11,649 nucleotides of DNA, taken from contig CAIXUF010001138.1 of assembly GCA_903922535.1 (NCBI GenBank), positions 1-11,649 on the forward strand. Reading direction: 5' to 3'. Source of the DNA: Candidatus Hydrogenedentota bacterium. Lineage in GTDB: Bacteria > Hydrogenedentota > Hydrogenedentia > Hydrogenedentiales > CAITNO01. Of this stretch, positions 5,965-11,649 are shown one piece after another; the stretch's first letter is position 1, and every line of letters starts with the position of its first letter. Made by a program: the position numbers and the translations under genes. The notes under the pieces were generated by a model, which had not been told where the DNA came from, did not search any database, and saw nothing but the letters and a program-made list of their open reading frames with translations.

Positions 5965-7416
5965 TCATTTCCCCGCCTTCGCCGTGCGGTCCCCGCCCAG
6001 CGACGCCGCCAGTTGGTCCACCGATTTGCCCCCGCTGGTGGCGCGCGCAATATAGTCGGCCAGCGCGTCGGTAAAGCCAAACGCGCAGGGTTCGGCCGCG
6101 GGCGGCTTGCCGGCACCCTTGTCCCAAACCTTGAGCAGCCGGAATTTCCACTCCGCCTCGGGCATGACAACGGTGTAGACACGCTCCGGCTCCAGGTCAC
6201 CCGTTGCGCCCGTTCCCGTCACGGTGGCGGTAAAACCGGACCAGGCTGTGAGGCCTTTTCTCTCGCGGTGGAGTCCGGAAAGGTATCCCTCAATGTCGCG
6301 GCCGCGCAGTCTTGCGCTTACCAGCCTGGAGCCGCGCTGGCCGCCGGTGAGAAACAGCGCGTTCACATCCACCGCGCCCGGGGCCAGGGGGCTGCGCATG
6401 ATCTGGTTCGGGTGGCAGAAACCGATGTCGGCACCGGCCCTCTCCCGAAGGGCCGCCGCCGCGATGCGGCCCATGTCCGTCTCGCGAATGGTTCCCTCCG
6501 CCCTGCCGACCACACGCGCCGCTTCCGGACACACGCGCTGCTCCTCGGCCCGTATCGAGGCGAGCATGCCCTCGTCACAGGGCACAGCGGTGTGCTGCAT
6601 CTCGATCACCCCGCCTTTCACCAGTTTTGCCGTGTGCGTTTCCGTGTCCACGGCAAGGTCAAGGCTGCCAATCCGCTCCGCGTAGTTGCCGGTCTGCACG
6701 ATGATCGCGCCGCTCTCGGCACGCGCGGGATTGCGCAGCATTTCGTGGGTGTGCCCGCCGACAAACACGTCGATGGACGGCACTTTCCTGGCGAGTGTGC
6801 GACAATCCTCCACGCCAAGATGCGCCAGCACGATCAGCACGGGACAGTCCCTGTCGAGCCGGGCGGCCTCTTCCGCGATGCGGTCCGCCGTGGCGTTGAG
6901 ATCGAGCGTGTTTCCCTTGTCCGTCTCGATGGTCGCCCCGATCACGCCGACACGCAGTCCGTTCACCTCGAACACATGGGACGCGTCCCAGCGCGTTTTC
7001 CCCGACGCATCAAGGCAGTTGATGCAGAGATAGGCGGTGCCGCCCAGCAGCGCGCGGCAGGCTTCGAGATGCTCCATGCCCAGAGAAAAGTCGTGGTTGC
7101 CCGGCACCGCCGCATCGTACTTCATGCGGCCCATCGCCTCGTAGGTCACCTTGCTCTGGGTGTCGAAGGCCACCATGTCGCCCTTCTCGGTCACGTCGCC
7201 CGCGTCGAGCAGCAGGATGTCATTGCGCTTTGCGCGCTCCTGCGCCACGTACCCCGCGATATAGGGCAGGCCGCCCGTGCCCCCTGATCCCGCACGCACG
7301 TGATCATGCACATCGTTGGTGTGCAGAATCAGCAGGGAGCGGGTTTCGGCGGCCGCCGCCAGGGCAAACAGCAGCGTGACGGAGAGCAGCGTCAGGCGTG
7401 ACAGGAAACGCGGCAT
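5965..7416 (-). CDS. Exported UshA/5'-nucleotidase-family metallophosphohydrolase
   Basis: This 483-residue protein begins with a Sec signal peptide (hydrophobic residues 8-23, probable cleavage after AAA near 23). It then has a calcineurin-type two-metal phosphoesterase domain: HTNDVHDH (32-39), LLDAGD (69-74), PGNHDF (105-110), AHLG (198-201) and GGHTH (220-224). All metal ligands expected for the family are present. The C-terminal half (about 290-460) corresponds to the 5'-nucleotidase substrate-binding domain, but the usual N-x-G-G-x-R stretch is replaced by HPNQIMR, so the substrate may not be an ordinary nucleotide. It should act in the periplasm on nucleotides or other phosphate esters. 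AGAGGA lies about 7 nt before the ATG. It follows the RodZ-like gene by 100 nt; I saw no promoter in that gap, so it may be the last gene of the ftsK transcript. Confidence 0.9.
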   Translation of the reverse strand: MPRFLSRLTLLSVTLLFALAAAAETRSLLILHTNDVHDHVRAGSGGTGGLPYIAGYVAQERAKRNDILLLDAGDVTEKGDMVAFDTQSKVTYEAMGRMKYDAAVPGNHDFSLGMEHLEACRALLGGTAYLCINCLDASGKTRWDASHVFEVNGLRVGVIGATIETDKGNTLDLNATADRIAEEAARLDRDCPVLIVLAHLGVEDCRTLARKVPSIDVFVGGHTHEMLRNPARAESGAIIVQTGNYAERIGSLDLAVDTETHTAKLVKGGVIEMQHTAVPCDEGMLASIRAEEQRVCPEAARVVGRAEGTIRETDMGRIAAAALRERAGADIGFCHPNQIMRSPLAPGAVDVNALFLTGGQRGSRLVSARLRGRDIEGYLSGLHRERKGLTAWSGFTATVTGTGATGDLEPERVYTVVMPEAEWKFRLLKVWDKGAGKPPAAEPCAFGFTDALADYIARATSGGKSVDQLAASLGGDRTAKAGK

Positions 7417-7516
7417 GATTGAATCCTCTTTTGCGGCAATCCGGAGACAACGCGGATGAACGAAAGAACAGACCCGTGGCGGGAAGGCTTCGTTTCAGCA
7501 AAGTTGCAGGGGAGGA

Positions 7517-8002
7517 TCAGCGCGCCTTGTCAAAGGCGGTGGGCGGCGCGATTTCGACGGAGCCCGCCTCGACGCGGCTCTGCCAGGAATCGGCCAGCGG
7601 CTTGACCACGACCGAATAGGCGAACCAGCCGAAGAGAATGACGGCGCAGACCGTGGCCCAGGTGAAAAGGCCGTCGATCCAGCGAGGACGCCGCGTCTTC
7701 AGCCTGTCCACCGCGCAGGGGCGGTTGATCCATGCAAAGGCGCGCCCGCCGCGCGCGGCATCGTTCATGACCGAATGAAACTGGTCGACGAACGGCTCCT
7801 CGGGCACGCCGAGAAAGCGGCAGTAGGTTTGAATGAAACCGAGCGTGTATGCCTTGACCGGCAAGTCGGTGAGGCGGCCCTCCTCGACGGCTTCGAGGGC
7901 GGCCTGCGGCACGTGGGTCATGGCGTGCACATCATCCAGGGCATGGCCCAGCGCTTCACGCCGTGCGCGAAGCAGATGGCCTGGAAAACGCGTCTCTTTC
8001 AT
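7517..8002 (-). CDS. RodZ-like helix-turn-helix membrane protein, short form
   Basis: The 161-residue product has a Cro/RodZ-type helix-turn-helix at about residues 7-75, including LRARREALGHALDDV and the RodZ-typical VKAYTLGFIQTYCRFLGV. A basic stretch follows (about 99-107), then one transmembrane helix (about 110-131) and only about 30 residues outside. The RodZ family links MreB filaments to the membrane through the helix-turn-helix domain. Here the usual long linker and C-terminal beta-rich periplasmic domain (DUF4115) are missing, so it is a short variant, not a full RodZ. Its ATG overlaps the ftsK stop (ATGA, 7999-8002), with GAGG just upstream inside ftsK, implying coupled translation. 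That coupling suggests a division- or membrane-related role with FtsK. Other helix-turn-helix membrane regulators remain possible. Confidence 0.8.
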   Translation of the reverse strand: MKETRFPGHLLRARREALGHALDDVHAMTHVPQAALEAVEEGRLTDLPVKAYTLGFIQTYCRFLGVPEEPFVDQFHSVMNDAARGGRAFAWINRPCAVDRLKTRRPRWIDGLFTWATVCAVILFGWFAYSVVVKPLADSWQSRVEAGSVEIAPPTAFDKAR

Positions 8003-10716
8003 GCCACCTCGTCCCTTGGTGGGGAATCCACTAAAATCTCCCGGACCTTGCTACCCAAGGAAGGCCCGACTATACCCCGCAGCTCCATCATGTCCACGAG
8101 CCGCGCAGCCCTAGTATATCCCACTCGAAGGCGTCGTTGCACCATTGAAATCGAGGCCTGCCCGGTTTCAAGCACAACATGCACCGCATCCTCGAAAAGC
8201 GGATCGTCATCGTTCACAAGATCGGCAAGCTGATCCTTGCTCTTCCCAAAATTCTCAATTTCATCACGATACTGCGGCGGTGCCTGCCGTTTCAAATAAT
8301 AGACCAGATCGCTCATTTCGGCGTCGCTGACGAACGCGCCCTGGATGCGGTCCGGCTTGCTCTGGCCCGCCGGCAGGTAGAGCATGTCGCCCATGCCCAC
8401 CAGCCGTTCCGCGCCGATTTCGTCCAGAATGCACCGCGAATCCACGCGGCACGACACCTGGAAGGAGATGCGGGCGGGGAAGTTGGCCTTGATTACACCC
8501 GTAATCACATCCACGGAGGGGCGCTGCGTGGCGATGATGAGGTGGATGCCCACGGCACGCGCCAGTTGGGCCAGCCGCGCGATGGCCTGTTCCACCTCGA
8601 CGCGGGCCAGGATCATCAGGTCGGCCAATTCGTCGATGACGCACACGATGTACGGAAGCTTGCGCACCACATTGTAGCTGGCACCGTGCTCCTCGCCCTC
8701 GCCGACCATTTCAATTGCGCCGTTCTCGACGCTCTTGTTGTACAGTTCGATGTTGCGGATGCGCAGGTCGGCGAAGAGCCGGTAGCGCTCCTCCATCTCC
8801 GTGATCAGCCAGGTCAGCGCGGTGGCCGCCTTCTTGGCGTCGGTCACCACGGGCGTGATCAGGTGCGGAATGTCGTTGAAGATGGACAGCTCGACCATCT
8901 TCGGGTCAATCAGCATGAGCTGCAGCTCGTCGGGCGTGTGCTGCACCAGCAGGCTTGCCAACAGGGACTTCACGCACACGGTCTTGCCCGCGCCCGTGGC
9001 CCCGGCCACGAGCAGGTGGGGCATGCGCGTCAGGTCGGCGATGCACACGCCGCCGTCAATGCCCTTGCCCAGCGCAAGGTTCAACTGCGCCGGCTGGCCC
9101 TCGCGAAAAGCGCGGTTCTCAAGCAGCTCGCGCAGCACCACCGGGTCGCGCACCTCGTTGGACACCTCGATGCCCACGCGCGCCTTGCCGGGGATGGGCG
9201 CCTCGACGCGCACGCCGCGCGCCTCCAGCGCCAGCGCGATGTCGTCGGTGAGCGCGATGAACCGGCTCACCTTGGTGCCCGGCGCAGGCTCCACCTCGAA
9301 GCGGGTCACCGTGGGGCCGCGGCGCACATCGGTCACGCGCGCCTCAATGTTGAAGGTGCGCAGCGTCTGCTCAAGCAGGTCGCTCATGGCGCGCAGCCGC
9401 TCGGTGAGATTGGGAATCACCCGCGGCCGCGGCGGTTCAAAAAGATCCAGCGAGGGCTGCGTGTAATACTTGGGGTAGACGTAATCGTCGGGAAGATCGT
9501 CCGAATCGGTGGTCTTGCGGCGCGGTCGGGCCGTAGGCTTGGCCGCACGCGTCGTATCCTCGACGCCCGTGCGAATCACCGGCGCCTGCGGCGCTTCCAG
9601 CGGCGCGGCCGGTCTGGCACTCTGCTGCGGCTGCTTTCGGGTGATGGTTTCAATGACGGGATCCGCTGCGGCTTCCAGCAGCGCCGACAGGCCGTCCACC
9701 AGTTCCTCCTCGTCGTCTTCGACGATGACAGACGGGGAAAGGCGCGGGGGCACCGCCGCAACAGGCGCTTCGTCAAGGACCAGTTCAGCATTTTGCGGAA
9801 CGACGGGGACGGAAAGCCGCGCCGGCTTCGGGGCGGGGACGGGCGCCGCCTCCACAGGCGTCTCGTCAAAGTCGTCGAAAATCGCGGACAGCCCGGCCAT
9901 GTGTATCGTCGGTTCGGAACGGCGCGCCTTGGGTTCCTGAACCGGCGCCGGGGAGAAGGGAACCTTGAAGGTGTTCTCCGCCGCCTGCGGCCCGAAGTCC
10001 GAAGGGTCAAGCGCCTCGGGCTGATCGGAAAAGAGATCCTCCTCCGGCAGCGGCGACATTTTTGTGAGCGACTTGCGCAGTTTGCGCTTGGTCCGCCACC
10101 GCTGGTAGGCGCCGGCCATGCCCAGGCAGGTAATCATCACCAGAAGCCCCCCGCGCGCCGCGGCCACAACGCCCCGCTGCGCGTAAAGAAGCATGTGGAT
10201 GAACAGGAAATCCGTGGCGAGCAGCAGCCCCACGAGGGCGAGCAGCAGCCCCACGACATGCGAGCTGATGTGGCCAAAGTACGGCTGAAACACGCGCTCG
10301 GCCATGAACGCGCCGAAAACCCCGCCGGGCTGCGTGTTGGACCAGCCCGCCGCCACGTCCATTTGCAGCAGGCCCGCCAGCGACCCTGTGAGCACCGCCA
10401 CGCCGGCCAGGCGCGTCAGCGGCCGGTATTCCTTCGGGCGCCGACTGCACAGCATCAGGCACCACAGGAAGGTGATGGCATAGAGAACGTGCGACGCGTC
10501 GCCCACCATGAAGGCGGCCACCCCCGCAACGGACGCGCCGATCGGGCCGATCATGTTTGGCACTTGGAGAATCCCATCAATGGGTCTCCCTTCGGGCGCG
10601 CCCGATTCAAATCCGTCCCCAGCCAGTGCAGCCACCAAAAGAACGGTCACGCAGAACATGACCACCGCACTGGCCTTACATTTCCACTCTGTGCTTATAA
10701 GACCTACCTTGCCCAA
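7999..10716 (-). CDS. ftsK: DNA translocase FtsK
   Basis: FtsK/SpoIIIE pumps chromosomal DNA through the closing septum. The 905-residue product has four or five N-terminal membrane helices (about residues 12-205), a long low-complexity Pro/Ala/Glu-rich linker (about 212-415), and the motor. Walker A is GATGAGKT (about 571-578) and Walker B is VCVIDELADL (about 690-699), with IIATQRPSVDVITG after it. The C-terminal gamma winged helix (ASISMVQRRLRVGYTRAARL, then GIVGPSLGSKVREIL) normally reads polar KOPS-type sequences. I chose the TTG at 10716 because AGGGAGA (10724-10730) sits 7 nt upstream. The ATG at 10749 lacks a Shine-Dalgarno and lies only about four bases from the predicted transcription start. 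Even longer starts would lie upstream of the promoter. The RodZ-like gene overlaps its stop by 4 nt. Confidence 0.93.
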   Translation of the reverse strand: MGKVGLISTEWKCKASAVVMFCVTVLLVAALAGDGFESGAPEGRPIDGILQVPNMIGPIGASVAGVAAFMVGDASHVLYAITFLWCLMLCSRRPKEYRPLTRLAGVAVLTGSLAGLLQMDVAAGWSNTQPGGVFGAFMAERVFQPYFGHISSHVVGLLLALVGLLLATDFLFIHMLLYAQRGVVAAARGGLLVMITCLGMAGAYQRWRTKRKLRKSLTKMSPLPEEDLFSDQPEALDPSDFGPQAAENTFKVPFSPAPVQEPKARRSEPTIHMAGLSAIFDDFDETPVEAAPVPAPKPARLSVPVVPQNAELVLDEAPVAAVPPRLSPSVIVEDDEEELVDGLSALLEAAADPVIETITRKQPQQSARPAAPLEAPQAPVIRTGVEDTTRAAKPTARPRRKTTDSDDLPDDYVYPKYYTQPSLDLFEPPRPRVIPNLTERLRAMSDLLEQTLRTFNIEARVTDVRRGPTVTRFEVEPAPGTKVSRFIALTDDIALALEARGVRVEAPIPGKARVGIEVSNEVRDPVVLRELLENRAFREGQPAQLNLALGKGIDGGVCIADLTRMPHLLVAGATGAGKTVCVKSLLASLLVQHTPDELQLMLIDPKMVELSIFNDIPHLITPVVTDAKKAATALTWLITEMEERYRLFADLRIRNIELYNKSVENGAIEMVGEGEEHGASYNVVRKLPYIVCVIDELADLMILARVEVEQAIARLAQLARAVGIHLIIATQRPSVDVITGVIKANFPARISFQVSCRVDSRCILDEIGAERLVGMGDMLYLPAGQSKPDRIQGAFVSDAEMSDLVYYLKRQAPPQYRDEIENFGKSKDQLADLVNDDDPLFEDAVHVVLETGQASISMVQRRLRVGYTRAARLVDMMELRGIVGPSLGSKVREILVDSPPRDEVA

Positions 10717-10723
10717 GGTGCGT

Positions 10724-10730
10724 TCTCCCT
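10724..10730 (-). promoter_or_regulatory. Ribosome binding site that decides the ftsK start
   Basis: AGGGAGA read on the minus strand is 7 nt before TTG 10716. No comparable sequence precedes the upstream in-frame ATG at 10749. Confidence 0.55.
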
Positions 10731-10759
10731 GACAGGGTGTCCTGTCCATGTCAAGGAAA

Positions 10760-10788
10760 ATTCTAGCAGAAGACCGCCAGATTTGCAA
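10760..10788 (-). promoter_or_regulatory. Promoter of the ftsK transcript
   Basis: On the minus strand, -35 TTGCAA (10788-10783) is followed by a 17-base spacer and -10 TAGAAT (10765-10760), with an extended TGC immediately before the -10. Transcription is expected near 10753. The promoter probably serves ftsK, the RodZ-like gene and perhaps the phosphohydrolase. Confidence 0.6.
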
Positions 10789-11006
10789 CCATATATTGTG
10801 GTGCGCTTCGAATGAGTCACCAAATGCGGATATAGTGTTTCGCGCAGCCCCAATATACAGAGGTCCGAATTTATGACACACAATCTGTATGTGGCGCATT
10901 CTTTGCGCAATAATCGCAGTATGCGCAGGTAATGCCGACGATGGTATTTGCGTTGGTCGGACGGGCAAAACGGCGAAAATGGGTGTGCAGACCGTGGCCG
11001 CCCCGG
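10789..11006. other. Intergenic region between the SNF2 helicase gene and the ftsK promoter
   Basis: About 220 bases hold no credible gene. A loose inverted repeat GCGCAT (10894-10899) and ATGCGC (10921-10926) is present with a 21-base loop. I see no intrinsic terminator after the helicase stop. The base composition is more AT-rich than the genes. Confidence 0.4.
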
Positions 11007-11649
11007 TTAGAAACCCTCCTGCAACAGCGCCAGCAGGTCGTCGGCGGACATTCTTCCGGTCATGTCGCTGCCCTCAAGCAAACTGTCGGCAAGGTCACGT
11101 TTGTGGCGGTGCAGATCGACAATCTTGCTTTCAATGGTGTCTTTGGTGACGAGCCGATAAATGGTGACGGGGCGCACCTGGCCGATGCGGTGGGCGCGGT
11201 CGGAGGCCTGGTCCTCGACGGCCGGATTCCACCACGGGTCCATGTGGATGACATAATCGGCGGCGGTGAGATTGAGTCCTAGGCCGCCCGCCTTGAGGCT
11301 GATCAGGAAGAGATCGCCCTCGCCTGCCTGGAATGCATCCACACGTTTCTTGCGCTCGCGCTGCGGCGTCGATCCGTCCAGATACTGGTAGACAACACCC
11401 TTTTGATCCAGCTCTTTCCGCAGGATGGACAGATGGTCCACAAACTGGCTGAACACGAGCGCCTTGTGCCTGTTCTCGATCAGTTCCTCAACCAGCCCCA
11501 GGAAGACGGCCAGTTTTGAACTGGCGATGTTGATGCCGGGCGTGACCAGTTGCGCGTTGCAGCAGGCGCGGCGCATCCGCATGATCTCGGCGAGAATCAT
11601 AAGGTGTTTCTGCGCGGGCGGGCCCTGAGTCCGCACAACCTTCTCGATC
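11007..11649 (-). CDS. SNF2-family DNA helicase/ATPase, C-terminal part
   Basis: The last 213 residues of a SNF2/HepA-type ATPase are present; the start lies beyond the right edge. The second RecA-like lobe is clear: KALVFSQFVDHL, then YQYLDGSTPQRER, FLISLKAGGLGLNLTAADYV (motif V), HMDPWWNPAVEDQASDRAHRIGQ (motif VI region, with the arginine finger in DRAHRIGQ) and VTIYRLVTKDTIESKI. The final 50 residues are the usual helical tail ending in DDLLALLQEGF. These proteins use ATP to move on double-stranded DNA and displace bound proteins; the exact bacterial role is generally unknown. The first lobe (Walker A and DEAH-like box) and any SWIM or DUF domain cannot be seen. The gene points toward ftsK but is separated by about 290 bases and the ftsK promoter. 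Confidence 0.92.
   Translation of the reverse strand, partial: IEKVVRTQGPPAQKHLMILAEIMRMRRACCNAQLVTPGINIASSKLAVFLGLVEELIENRHKALVFSQFVDHLSILRKELDQKGVVYQYLDGSTPQRERKKRVDAFQAGEGDLFLISLKAGGLGLNLTAADYVIHMDPWWNPAVEDQASDRAHRIGQVRPVTIYRLVTKDTIESKIVDLHRHKRDLADSLLEGSDMTGRMSADDLLALLQEGF

Noticed and set aside
5773..7287. Long plus-strand open frame opposite the phosphohydrolase gene
   Set aside because: The minus strand carries the complete metallophosphoesterase motifs; this frame has none and lacks a start signal.
8179..10815. Very long plus-strand open frame opposite ftsK
   Set aside because: It is antisense to a clear FtsK with all motor motifs; its His/Arg/Gly-rich product is typical of a GC-rich shadow frame.

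Overview
This is a GC-rich bacterial chromosomal window with a Gram-negative-type envelope gene set: Sec-exported enzymes, a periplasmic-type M23 peptidase, a bactofilin, FtsK and a RodZ-like protein. No gene fixes the taxon. The M23-bactofilin pair, the FtsK/RodZ-like pair and the intergenic 9-bp ATGGACnnn repeats make me think of an uncultured lineage near the PVC group or Hydrogenedentota, but this is a weak impression and not a demonstrated assignment.

Layout. (1) 1-799, minus: N-terminal part of a ClpC-type Hsp100 ATPase, cut by the window edge. (2) 800-1655: a long intergenic region holding two inverted clusters of a 9-bp repeat, a short coding relic resembling the tail of an S41 C-terminal processing peptidase, a perfect 8-bp inverted repeat, and a very good sigma70-type promoter firing rightward. 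(3) 1656-4222, plus: a compact run of M23 metallopeptidase, bactofilin and MnmA, with gaps of 8 and about 36 nt, probably one operon. (4) 4223-5954, plus: a small exported protein of unknown function with its own promoter and a foldable leader, an untidy 355-nt gap, and a YhhN-family membrane protein. (5) 5965-10716, minus: FtsK, then a RodZ-like helix-turn-helix membrane protein overlapping it by 4 nt, then an exported UshA/5'-nucleotidase-family phosphohydrolase. (6) 11007-11649, minus: C-terminal part of a SNF2-family helicase, cut by the window edge.

How the genes fit together. Two separate modules concern cell shape and division. One is the M23 hydrolase with its bactofilin scaffold (1656-3070); the other is the FtsK DNA translocase with a RodZ-like membrane adaptor (7517-10716). 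The others are housekeeping: protein quality control (ClpC), tRNA wobble-uridine thiolation (MnmA), nucleotide or phosphate-ester salvage, lipid metabolism and DNA remodelling.

No tRNA, rRNA, CRISPR array, integrase or insertion sequence is visible. I did not find a clearly new defence or mobile system. The least explained parts are the small exported protein with its leader (4343-4957) and the 800-1530 intergenic region. Three good promoters (before the M23 gene, the exported protein and ftsK) all carry an extended -10 (TGn) element.
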